This document shows positions 45,821-53,407 of a DNA stretch of 64,000 nt, piece after piece. The number at the start of each line of letters is the position of its first letter. Position 1 is the first letter of the stretch. The stretch lies in contig OY781463.1 in assembly GCA_963676725.1 (NCBI GenBank), forward strand, positions 1,178,001 through 1,242,000, written 5' to 3'. This stretch comes from G963662905 sp963676725 (GTDB lineage Bacteria; Bacteroidota; Bacteroidia; Bacteroidales; WRLA01). The position numbers and the translations under genes were made by a program. The notes below the pieces were generated by a model. It ran no database searches, was not told the DNA's origin, and worked only from the letters and a program-made list of their open reading frames with translations.

Positions 45821-47053
45821 TTATTTTGAAATCATCATTTTTTCGTCGTGCAAAAACCCGCCAAGACCAACAGCACGACGAATCGCCTTAGAACCATAAC
45901 GCTGGCGTATTTGGTCCATTGCCTGATAAAGCCCTGTCATTTCCGGCGTATCTTCAAACATATTAATTTGCTGCATCCCTCCCACAAGGTGACTAAATTT
46001 CACACCAATAAGGCGAATACGCATACGCCTTTGGTATAATCTGTCAAATAATCCCTGCGTTGTTTCAATAAGTATATGATCAAAAGAGGTGTATGGTAGC
46101 CGTTTTTGCAGACTGTGTGTATCAAAATTGGCATAACGGATTTTCACACTCACACAAGCCGTGAGTTTCCGCTGTTTCCGCAACTGATAACTAATACGTT
46201 CCACCATTGATGTAAGCATTTCGCGCATTGCTTTCACATCCATACTATCGCTTTCAAAAGTGCTTTCGGTGCTAATAGATTTTCGCTCCGAATAAGCCTG
46301 CACGGGCGTATTATCAATGCCATTGGCTTTTTTCCAGATCATCAAACCATTTTTTCCTAAAACACGCTCCAACATTTCCGGGGGAATATGGCTCAGTGTA
46401 TCAATGGTATCAACGCCCATAGAGCGTAGCAGCCTGTATGTTTTATCGCCAATCATTGGGATTTTCCGTATGGATAATGGCGCCAGAAAACCATGTATAT
46501 CGCCGGCAATTACCTGAATGCCCCCATTGGGCTTTGCCTCGCCCGTAGCAATTTTTGAAATGGTTTTATTGACCGACAAACCAAAGGAAATGGGCAGCCC
46601 TGTTTCCCTGATGATGCGTTCACGCAATTCTTTGGTCCATTTAAGACTTCCAAAAAAACGGTCCATTCCGGTAATATCCAGGTAATGTTCATCGATAGAA
46701 GCCTTTTCGCAAACAGGGGCTTTTTCAGCGATGATGTCGGTAACCATAGAAGAATACCTGCTGTACGCATCCATATCGCCACGAATAACAACGGCATGGG
46801 AGCAAAGGCGACGGGCAAGCTTCATGGGCATGGCAGAATGTACCCCAAAATTACGTGCTTCATAACTGCATCCGGCAACAACGCCACGATCAGATAAACC
46901 ACCAACCATAACCGGAAGCCCGATTAACTTCGGATTGCGTAAACGCTCCACCGAAACAAAAAACGTATCCAGATCCATATGTACCACCGTACGGGATGCT
47001 CCACTTTCCAACCTAAAACGCTCTTTTTTTTCCATATCTAAAAAAAAACTCAC
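45821..47053 (-). CDS. dinB: DNA polymerase IV (Y family)
   Basis: 410 aa. The palm-domain motifs are MDLDTFFVSVE (metal ligands at Asp27/Asp29) and SIDEHYLDITG. The HhH region (IPMIGDKTYRLLRSMGVDTI) and little-finger domain follow. The length is slightly above the usual 350-400. ATG 47035 (MEKK) is an alternative start. It is divergent from a LexA-like regulator and is probably damage-inducible through the shared intergenic region. Its tail is 7 nt from the flavodoxin stop, convergent. It lacks an evident beta-clamp-binding motif at the very end, but I cannot judge that with certainty. Confidence 0.93.
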   Translation of the reverse strand: MSFFLDMEKKERFRLESGASRTVVHMDLDTFFVSVERLRNPKLIGLPVMVGGLSDRGVVAGCSYEARNFGVHSAMPMKLARRLCSHAVVIRGDMDAYSRYSSMVTDIIAEKAPVCEKASIDEHYLDITGMDRFFGSLKWTKELRERIIRETGLPISFGLSVNKTISKIATGEAKPNGGIQVIAGDIHGFLAPLSIRKIPMIGDKTYRLLRSMGVDTIDTLSHIPPEMLERVLGKNGLMIWKKANGIDNTPVQAYSERKSISTESTFESDSMDVKAMREMLTSMVERISYQLRKQRKLTACVSVKIRYANFDTHSLQKRLPYTSFDHILIETTQGLFDRLYQRRMRIRLIGVKFSHLVGGMQQINMFEDTPEMTGLYQAMDQIRQRYGSKAIRRAVGLGGFLHDEKMMISK

Positions 47054-47060
47054 TGAAAAC

Positions 47061-47092
47061 TTGACTTTTAAGATATAATCACCTTATCTTTG
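47061..47092 (+). promoter_or_regulatory. Candidate promoter of the LexA-like regulator
   Basis: CTTG at 47060-47063, about 21 nt spacer, and an exact TATCTTTG at 47085-47092. It would give a leader of about 110 nt that contains the two palindromes at 47105-47125. Confidence 0.5.
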
Positions 47093-47104
47093 ACTAATTT
47101 TTAA

Positions 47105-47125
47105 TCAAATTTGAGATTACAATCT
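47105..47125. promoter_or_regulatory. Twin palindromes between dinB and the LexA-like gene
   Basis: TCAAATTTGA (47105-47114) is a perfect palindrome. Overlapping it by one base is AGATT-AC-AATCT (47114-47125). They lie in the divergent gap, between the candidate promoter and the regulator gene, where a self-cleaving repressor would bind. Confidence 0.45.
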
Positions 47126-47207
47126 AATCATATTAAATAGATTCCACAAGAAAAAAGAATAGTTTTTAACGCAATAGATTATAAATCAAAACAATAAAAA
47201 AACGCCT

Positions 47208-48008
47208 ATGTATTTTTCATCAAACCTTAAGCTCCTTAGGAAACGGCACAACAAAACGCAAGACGATCTTGCCGGCCTGTTGAATATGAAACGCACCACA
47301 CTCAGTGGTTATGAGAATAATCTGGCACAACCGGGCATAGAAACGCTGATGGTTTTCTCGGATTATTTTGGTATTGCCATCGATACTTTGGTGCGCACCA
47401 ATCTCAGCGAAATCCCCGAAAGCCAGCTTCGGCAATTGGAACGCGGCTATGATGTATTTATAAAAGGAAGCAACATCAGGGTACTGGCTACAACTGTTGA
47501 TTCTGAAAACGAAGAAAATATAGAATTGGTCAGCGAAAAAGCCAAAGCAGGTTATTCGACAGGTTTTGCCGATCCGGAGTACATCCGTATTCTGCCTACT
47601 TTTCAGCTGCCTTTCCTTTCTCGCGAACGCAAATACCGCACATTCCAGATCAGTGGCGATTCCATGCTGCCCATTCCTGATGGCGCTTATGTTACGGGCC
47701 AATTTGTGCAGGACTGGACCCATATCAGAAATCGGCAAGCCTATATTATCCTCACTTTTGATGATGGTATCGTTTTTAAAGTAGCAGAAAACCGCATCGA
47801 AGAAGAAGGGGTTTTGCGCCTGTATTCGCTCAATAGCCTGTACGAACCCTATAATATTGAAGTAAAAGAAATTAGGGAAGTATGGAAATTTGTGAATTAT
47901 ATAAGCCCTCAATTTCCGGAACCCATGAGCGATAAAGATAGCCTTGCGCGGGATGTAAAAGGGATTAAGGATGATTTGGAGGGGATCAAGCAAAAACTGA
48001 ATCTATAA
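47208..48008 (+). CDS. LexA/CI-like self-cleaving transcription regulator
   Basis: 266 aa. Residues 1-65 are an XRE helix-turn-helix (LKLLRKRHNKTQDDLAGLLN, then TTLSGYENN). Residues about 105-235 are an S24 peptidase domain with an Ala114-Gly115 cleavage site (KAKAGYSTGF), catalytic Ser152 in SGDSMLPIPDG and a Lys at 191 (VFKVAEN). A short coiled C-terminal tail ends the protein. It lacks the winged helix of canonical LexA and fits the XRE-S24 regulators that control SOS genes in Bacteroidetes. It is divergent from dinB and lies 8 nt before a repair-type nuclease gene, which supports a damage-response role. Confidence 0.9.
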   Translation: MYFSSNLKLLRKRHNKTQDDLAGLLNMKRTTLSGYENNLAQPGIETLMVFSDYFGIAIDTLVRTNLSEIPESQLRQLERGYDVFIKGSNIRVLATTVDSENEENIELVSEKAKAGYSTGFADPEYIRILPTFQLPFLSRERKYRTFQISGDSMLPIPDGAYVTGQFVQDWTHIRNRQAYIILTFDDGIVFKVAENRIEEEGVLRLYSLNSLYEPYNIEVKEIREVWKFVNYISPQFPEPMSDKDSLARDVKGIKDDLEGIKQKLNL

Positions 48009-48016
48009 AATAAGCC

Positions 48017-49369
48017 ATGGCATTATATGCAATCACCGATGTGGAAACTACCGGCACCAATGCTCAGGCAGAGCGCATTACGGAAATAGCCATTTACATA
48101 CACGATGGCAAAAAAATTGTGGATGAAATGCATACGCTGATTAATCCTGAGAGAAAAATTCCGTACCGCATTACACAAATTACTGGCATTAATGATGCAA
48201 TGGTTAGAAATGCGCCGCCATTTTATGAAGTAGCACGGCAAATTGTTGAACTAACGCAAGAATGTGTTTTTGTGGCACATAATGCCGCTTTCGATTATAA
48301 TTTTATTCGTCAGGAATTTCGAAGGCTGGGATATACCTATAAACGCGAGCAGGTTTGCACGGTAAAACTCAGTAGAAAACTCCTTCCGGGCCATTCGTCC
48401 TATAGTCTGGGGCGTTTATGCGACGATTTAAACATCAATATAGAAAGCCGACATCGTGCCAACGGGGACGCATTGGCCACAGTAAAGCTTTTCGAGAAGC
48501 TCCTTGAGAAGGAAAGTCGTCCGGAACATGCAGATTTGCACGGCCTTGACACGGGTATTCCACGCGAAATGCTGGAGCAATTACCCAAAGAAACAGGGGT
48601 TTACTATTTTCATGACGATAAAGGTGAGGTAATTTATACAGGCAAAAGTACCAATATCCGCAGCAGGATTTTATCGCATCTTTCAAACAATAACACCAAA
48701 AAAGCCATAGAAATGCGCAGTCGTGCTACCAGTCTTTCCTATGAAATTACCGGAAGTGAACTGGCAGCACTTTTGTTTGAAGCCTATGAAATCAAACGAT
48801 TGATGCCGATTTTCAATAGGGCTCTGCGCCGAAAAAGTTTTAATTATGCATGGTTCAGTCAAACCGATGAGCAGGGATATATCCGTTTAAGTATTGAAAA
48901 AACGGATAATGATCGGGTTCCCATTTTATCTTTTTCCACCTCTATGTCGGCACGAAACAGTTTGTTTGCCTTAGCCGAGCAACACCAGCTCTGCCAAAAA
49001 CTCTGCGGGCTGTACCAAAGCAATGGCGCATGCTTTCAGCACAGTATTAAAGAATGCAGAGGGGCTTGTATTGGCGAAGAAAGCCCTCAGGACTATAATA
49101 AACGTTTGATAAATGCCCTGGAGCCTTATCGTTTTAAAAATAAGAACTTTATCATTCTCGAGCCGGGCCGCACAGATGAAGAGCAATGCATTATCCTAAT
49201 CCAAAACGGAAAATATATGGGATTCGGTTATGCAGAAAAAGACGCGCCCGGATTAATAACTATAGATGAAATAAAAAATATCATCACAAGCTACCCGGAT
49301 AATCGTGATATTCAGCAAATTATTAAAAGCTTTTTAAGGCATAATGACACCACAACCAAGCTGCTGTAA
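48017..49369 (+). CDS. DnaQ-like exonuclease fused to UvrC-type GIY-YIG nuclease
   Basis: 450 aa. The N-terminal DEDDh 3'-5' exonuclease (1-170) has TDVETTG (Asp8, Glu10), HNAAFDYNF and HRANGDALAT with the active-site His and Asp. Near residue 190 begins a GIY-YIG domain: LPKETGVYYFHDDKGEVIYTGKS, then NIRSRILSHL. The C-terminal part holds a cysteine pattern (CQKLCGLYQ, CFQHSIKECRGACIG) resembling UvrC/Cho. The architecture matches Cho-like repair nucleases annotated as DNA polymerase III epsilon in Bacteroidetes. It follows the LexA-like gene by 8 nt, so the two are likely co-induced. Confidence 0.92.
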   Translation: MALYAITDVETTGTNAQAERITEIAIYIHDGKKIVDEMHTLINPERKIPYRITQITGINDAMVRNAPPFYEVARQIVELTQECVFVAHNAAFDYNFIRQEFRRLGYTYKREQVCTVKLSRKLLPGHSSYSLGRLCDDLNINIESRHRANGDALATVKLFEKLLEKESRPEHADLHGLDTGIPREMLEQLPKETGVYYFHDDKGEVIYTGKSTNIRSRILSHLSNNNTKKAIEMRSRATSLSYEITGSELAALLFEAYEIKRLMPIFNRALRRKSFNYAWFSQTDEQGYIRLSIEKTDNDRVPILSFSTSMSARNSLFALAEQHQLCQKLCGLYQSNGACFQHSIKECRGACIGEESPQDYNKRLINALEPYRFKNKNFIILEPGRTDEEQCIILIQNGKYMGFGYAEKDAPGLITIDEIKNIITSYPDNRDIQQIIKSFLRHNDTTTKLL

Positions 49370-49490
49370 ATTGATTGTTTTTTTGAAAATTTCACGCTTC
49401 TTTCGGAAATTCAAAACTTTGGCAAAGCCGATATGAGATAAAGATGTTTTTTGTACCTTTATTGGGTCATAACCAAAATCCCAAAACGCA

Positions 49491-49964
49491 ATGAAAAAGA
49501 CAGTTTTTATATTCCTGCTTGCAATAATAAGCCTTTTGGCCTGCAATAAGGATGAAGAAGAAATAAACGATGCACTTATTTCCCATTCCGAATGCAAAAG
49601 CTTTAAAGATGGCGGCAATGATTTTAGTGCTATTGAATATCAATATAATGCAGATAGTAAGCAACTCAAGTTCCGCCATATCAATTCCGCTTTTAATTGT
49701 TGTCCCGGGGAACTTTCTGTTCAAATAAGCATAGAGGGCAACAGCATCAAAATTTCAGAAGCTGAAAAAGAAGCCGCCTGCAATTGTCTTTGCCTTTTCG
49801 ATTTGGAAATGCAGGCCAGTGATATTAATGCGGGGATTTATCAGCTAAAAATAACCGAACCATATCTCTATGATCAGGAATCACTGGAATGCACTATCAA
49901 TCTGAATGATTCTATTACAGGCACTTATAGGCTTGAACGTAGCAATTATCCATGGGGGATTTAA
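49491..49964 (+). CDS. Hypothetical lipoprotein
   Basis: 157 aa. Lipobox cysteine in ISLLACNKDEE. The mature part is short and beta-rich, with paired cysteines (AFNCCPGEL, then AACNCLCLFDLE), a pattern seen in small Bacteroidetes lipoproteins of unknown role. It ends 50 nt before a bidirectional terminator. Confidence 0.78.
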   Translation: MKKTVFIFLLAIISLLACNKDEEEINDALISHSECKSFKDGGNDFSAIEYQYNADSKQLKFRHINSAFNCCPGELSVQISIEGNSIKISEAEKEAACNCLCLFDLEMQASDINAGIYQLKITEPYLYDQESLECTINLNDSITGTYRLERSNYPWGI

Positions 49965-50013
49965 GCCGTATCATACGTTTATAAGGAAATACAGACTTGT
50001 TTCCAGGCACAAA

Positions 50014-50047
50014 AAAAACCGCTACAGAAGATTTCTGAACGGTTTTT
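50014..50047. terminator. Bidirectional terminator between convergent genes
   Basis: Stem AAAAACCG (50014-50021) / CGGTTTTT (50040-50047) with an inner stem CAGAA (50025-50029) / TTCTG (50033-50037). A-rich on the left and T-rich on the right, it serves both the lipoprotein ending at 49964 and the gene ending at 50068. Confidence 0.85.
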
Positions 50048-50067
50048 ATGCTTTAATCTGAATAATT

Positions 50068-51309
50068 CTACTTTACCAATTGTTTTGTATGGTTTATCGT
50101 AATATTCACTTTTCCTTTAAAAGGTGTTCCAAAACCATTTTTATCAAAATCAACTACATGTACTGTCTGATCTTCAGTTGTTGATCCGGAATAGGATTTT
50201 GTTTGTCCATAGGCGTTAATCAACACATTAAAGCTGGACTCTTTAGGTTTTTCTGTCCAAGGATAATGATGAACAGAAACTTTATAAATACCCTCAGGAG
50301 CTTCGTCTTTTGGCCAGTAAATATTCTCGGGGCCATAACCATCGGTATCATCTACATCCAAAACACCACCGGATGCTGAATAAGGATCTTGCCAATAAAT
50401 TTCTTCCCCTGACGGATCAATTACATGAAGGTCAAGGTCTGCTCCATTTGTCCAAGTAAGTGTAATTTGTACATCGCCATAGCCATAATTTAAGGCAGCA
50501 TCAATTGATTGCACTTGTTCGCTTCTGTTTTCGATTTCTTCAATGCTGTTTGCCAGATTCCCCAATGCAGTAGAGGCAGCACCGGTTGCACAACCCAAAG
50601 GATCGAGTCCTGATTGGCAATCAAATACAGTAGATGCGGTACCATAAACTTCTACAAACTGCGTAAATCCATTATCCACTTCAAATTCATTGGAAGCAAT
50701 ATCGGCGGATAGTCCCAGTAGATAATTACCACAAGTCCAAGCAGCTACAGGAGCAGCAATACCGGCAGTTCCGGAAGTGGCGGCAACAGAGAGGGCACAA
50801 GGAACGCCTCCGACAATACGTCCGGTCCAACGAACAACATCGCTCCAGGCTTCAGTTCCATCAAGGTCTTTTAGGCTTTTCATGGCTTCGTCCCAGTCAT
50901 AACCGGTTTCCAGCTCACGCAAAATTGCTATTTCACCATCAGGTTTTACGATGCCTAAATCAACTTTTGTCCCATTAAAATTCTTGAAAATAAACACATA
51001 ATCATCTACTTCCACTTTATCAAGCATTCCATAAGCATCCATGAAAATTGCATAATCTTTCTGTGCTTCTGCAGAATGATAAAGCACTGATTGTGGTGCT
51101 GTTTCTGTTGACTCGATATAATAATAATCTTCTTTTCCGGCAACGCAGTAATCCCAACCTGTTTCTGCACTAATATCAATCACACTAATATCAGGCAAAG
51201 TTGGCACAACAGGATCCGGATCCGGTGTGGTTTTCTCATCTTCTTTGCAGTTTGTGAAAACCATAAGCAATAATAAAATTGCCCCAAAATACATAAGAGT
51301 TTTTTTCAT
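50068..51309 (-). CDS. Lipoprotein with YfaP/DUF2135-like C-terminal domain
   Basis: 413 aa from ATG 51309, chosen because it places the lipobox at MVFTNCKED. A longer frame begins at 51411. The central region holds a hydrophobic Gly/Ala-rich stretch (VGGVPCALSVAATSGTAGIA), with Cys pairs. The C-terminal domain reads VQITLTWTNGADLDLHVIDP, then a segment like APEGIYKVSVHHYPW, as in YfaP/DUF2135 proteins and other von Willebrand-associated beta sandwiches. It is probably surface-exposed; the function is unknown. Confidence 0.8.
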   Translation of the reverse strand: MKKTLMYFGAILLLLMVFTNCKEDEKTTPDPDPVVPTLPDISVIDISAETGWDYCVAGKEDYYYIESTETAPQSVLYHSAEAQKDYAIFMDAYGMLDKVEVDDYVFIFKNFNGTKVDLGIVKPDGEIAILRELETGYDWDEAMKSLKDLDGTEAWSDVVRWTGRIVGGVPCALSVAATSGTAGIAAPVAAWTCGNYLLGLSADIASNEFEVDNGFTQFVEVYGTASTVFDCQSGLDPLGCATGAASTALGNLANSIEEIENRSEQVQSIDAALNYGYGDVQITLTWTNGADLDLHVIDPSGEEIYWQDPYSASGGVLDVDDTDGYGPENIYWPKDEAPEGIYKVSVHHYPWTEKPKESSFNVLINAYGQTKSYSGSTTEDQTVHVVDFDKNGFGTPFKGKVNITINHTKQLVK

Positions 51310-51430
51310 AACTGTTTCATTTAGATTAATAATAAACTGGATTTGTATATTCGACCAAATATTCTTAAAAAATTGATCTTTATATACTTCACCACCTTTT
51401 TTACCCTTCAAAGATAATCATTTCTTTTTA

Positions 51431-51450
51431 GTATACAGGAACCTGTATAC
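51431..51450. promoter_or_regulatory. Perfect 20-bp palindrome
   Basis: GTATACAGG-AA-CCTGTATAC, arms 51431-51439 and 51442-51450, about 120 nt upstream of the 50068-51309 gene. It may be an operator. Read on the plus strand it is followed by a T run, but no plus-strand gene ends here. Confidence 0.55.
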
Positions 51451-51568
51451 GTCTTTTTTTTTGAAATTAATTTTGCGGCATTTAGGTGGGTAATTCGGCA
51501 TGCTAATTATTGTTGAGAAGTGGATTTATCGATCAGCATGTTATGCTGCATTGAGCGAGCAAGCCGAA

Positions 51569-51690
51569 GAATAAGATATCCGGCAAAAGAGTGAATGGTT
51601 TTTTCTGTGTTTTGGCGTAGGGGAAATATCTGAATAATCCACTTTATCAGGAAAATCCCTGAAATACGCGCTTCTCCATGAAGTACGTCC
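51569..51690. repeat. Degenerate intergenic repeat, copy A
   Basis: Recognisable blocks shared with copies B and C: an ATAT(C/T)CGGCAAAA start, GGTTTTTTCTGTG, GGGAAATATCTG, CAATCCA-like AATCCAC, and TCAGGAAAATCCC followed by GAAATACG. It fills part of the 51310-51824 gap, the remainder of which shows no gene. Confidence 0.55.
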
Positions 51691-51824
51691 CTGAATTAAG
51701 GAATGTGGTTCTATATTTATGCTGCATATTGTTTCGCCTTTCGATTAATCTTGGCCAAGCTTGATCCATCGCTTGGTATTATAGGCCGCTCGCCGTTTTT
51801 ACTATTTGGTTCTGTATCTGGGTT

Positions 51825-52337
51825 TTAATTTATTTTTTGACCTTGAGTTGTGAACGATATTCCCTGTTGGCCAGAAGTTGAAATCATTACACCTTCAAAA
51901 AATGGTTCACTTAATTCCGGCTTTATTTTCCATTCGAATATAAAATTGGCTCCGGAACCACCTTCTTTGTCTATTTGGTCAATTATGATTTCAACAGTTT
52001 CCATTGGAGCAATAAAAATCGGTTTTTTGAAATAGGTCCTAATAAGTTCTCCTTTAGTATTATAGTAATCTGCTTTTGCTATAAATATTGTATCAAGCCT
52101 ATTTGTATTTCTTATGCTTATCGTTGCCGTTAAATCGTGGGTTCTGTGTTCTGTCACGCTATAAATCTGGGAATAAACCGACAAATAGGTTGCGCCCGAT
52201 TCAAGAGAGTCGCTTAGGCTATAAGCAATTGTTCTTTTTTCCCAATTTTCAGGGTTAACAGATGAAACATCTTTTTTTTCTTGCTCACAGGAAGTTAGTA
52301 TTAACCCGATAATTAATAATGATATTATATGCTTCAT
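51825..52337 (-). CDS. DUF3124 lipoprotein
   Basis: 170 aa. The lipobox is LTSCEQE. The DUF3124 signatures are clear: YLSVYSQIYSV, LTATISIRNTNRLDTIFI, the segment KKPIFIAPMETVEIIID, then GGSGANFIFEWK and ISTSGQQGISF at the C-terminus. The function of DUF3124 is not known. No close operon partner: the next minus-strand gene downstream is 515 nt away. Confidence 0.88.
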   Translation of the reverse strand: MKHIISLLIIGLILTSCEQEKKDVSSVNPENWEKRTIAYSLSDSLESGATYLSVYSQIYSVTEHRTHDLTATISIRNTNRLDTIFIAKADYYNTKGELIRTYFKKPIFIAPMETVEIIIDQIDKEGGSGANFIFEWKIKPELSEPFFEGVMISTSGQQGISFTTQGQKIN

Positions 52338-52435
52338 ATTTCTAAAATTTTATTGTTCATAGCAGCAATCCCAAAAAATTCTGGGCATGTAATTTTAAAA
52401 CCCTCGTTCTATATCAATAGCACCAAGATTTGGTA

Positions 52436-52600
52436 TAAAGTTAACAAATATTCGGCAAAAAGCCTGAATGTTTTTTTCTGTGCTTCGATGAAAGGGAAAT
52501 ATTTGCACAATCCATTTTTTTGGGAAAAACTCGATAATATTAGCTATTATATTCAGTACTAAAAAGCTTTTCGAGACAGGCGTTTCATCCATGAATAAGC
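52436..52600. repeat. Degenerate intergenic repeat, copy B
   Basis: Shares with copy A an ATATTCGGCAAAAAGCCTGA start, TTTTTTCTGTG, GGGAAATATTTG and CAATCCA. Shares with copy C a downstream AAAAGCTTTT block followed by GCGTTT. Together they show one repeat family in three states of decay. Nothing else is seen in the 52338-52635 gap. Confidence 0.5.
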
Positions 52601-52635
52601 GAAACTGGCACATAGCTCAGATTGAGCGCTTGCCT

Positions 52636-52800
52636 TTATTCTGTTCTGTGGATTTTGATTGGATTTTGTCGAGTATCAAAAATATCAGCAATTTTTATAA
52701 ATCCATTTTCTTGATCCACCGAATAGATTATCTGACACTTTTTATAAATTTCATCAATCTGATTTTCGGCAAATTCAGACCAAATTATTTTAAAATCCAT
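52636..52800 (-). pseudogene. RelE/ParE-type toxin remnant with in-frame internal deletion
   Basis: 54 codons from ATG 52800, 2 nt after the antitoxin stop. The first half (MDFKIIWSEFAENQIDEIYK) is a normal ParE/RelE N-terminus. The second half (IIYSVDQENGFIKIADIFDT, then RQNP) is a normal C-terminal beta hairpin. The 40-45 residues that normally join them, including the second helix and central strand, are missing, without a frameshift. The usual length is about 97 aa. The product is probably inactive as a toxin. Confidence 0.75.
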
Positions 52801-52802
52801 TC

Positions 52803-53033
52803 TTAATATTTACCTAAAAGCTCAGAACTACTTTTAAATCTATTATTTAGAAAATCAGATTCAGCTTGATCTATTCTTTTGTTCAAGTCCTCTTCTGTCA
52901 TTGGTGTGGTCAAATGATCATCAGAAGCCTTTTGCTCTTTTTTTAATAATTTTTCAAGTTTAGTAATAACTTCCTCGCTTTGAAGTTTTAAAAATTCCTG
53001 AATAAACTCAATTTTACGCGCTTCGATATTCAT
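52803..53033 (-). CDS. Antitoxin-like protein paired with the ParE remnant
   Basis: 76 aa, charged and helical (IEFIQEFLKLQSEEVITKLE, KLLKKEQ). The C-terminal segment MTEEDLNKRIDQAESDF is typical of Bacteroidetes antitoxins partnered with RelE/ParE toxins. Its stop is 2 nt before the toxin remnant, as in an intact operon. The gene appears complete. Confidence 0.78.
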   Translation of the reverse strand: MNIEARKIEFIQEFLKLQSEEVITKLEKLLKKEQKASDDHLTTPMTEEDLNKRIDQAESDFLNNRFKSSSELLGKY

Positions 53034-53088
53034 CTTTATTTTTTATCAAAGATACTAAATAAACCATAATCACTCAAATACTCACCAT

Positions 53089-53210
53089 TTTGAAGAAAGA
53101 AAAATATCTGTTCAATCTACTCCATCAGGAAAATCCCGGAAATACGAGCTTCAAGCTTAAGAACCGAAAAGCTTTCCACTTCCGTGCGTTTATAATATCC
53201 GTTTTGCCGT
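53089..53210. repeat. Degenerate intergenic repeat, copy C
   Basis: Shares AAAAATATCTG, CAATCTAC, TCAGGAAAATCCC and GAAATACGAGCTTC with copy A, and GAAAAGCTTTCC...GCGTTT with copy B. The remainder of the 53034-53407 gap is AT-rich with no gene. Confidence 0.55.
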
Positions 53211-53407
53211 ATAGGGATTTATTGTTGTGAAGCAGGATATTGTATTGAAGGTTCTTGGTAAGGCTATTGCACCAGGCTAGGAAAACCTTGGATATCTCTT
53301 GCACTTACTAGCAAAGTTTATTTCGACGCTCTCAGAACAGGGGCTAATCTATGAATAGTTCGGGAAAGCACAAAGTGCATATTCCGGCTAAGACCGGAAA
53401 ACGATAA

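Noticed and set aside
47220..47993. 257-codon minus-strand ORF opposite the LexA-like gene
   Set aside because: Antisense shadow; the plus-strand frame has complete HTH and S24 motifs.
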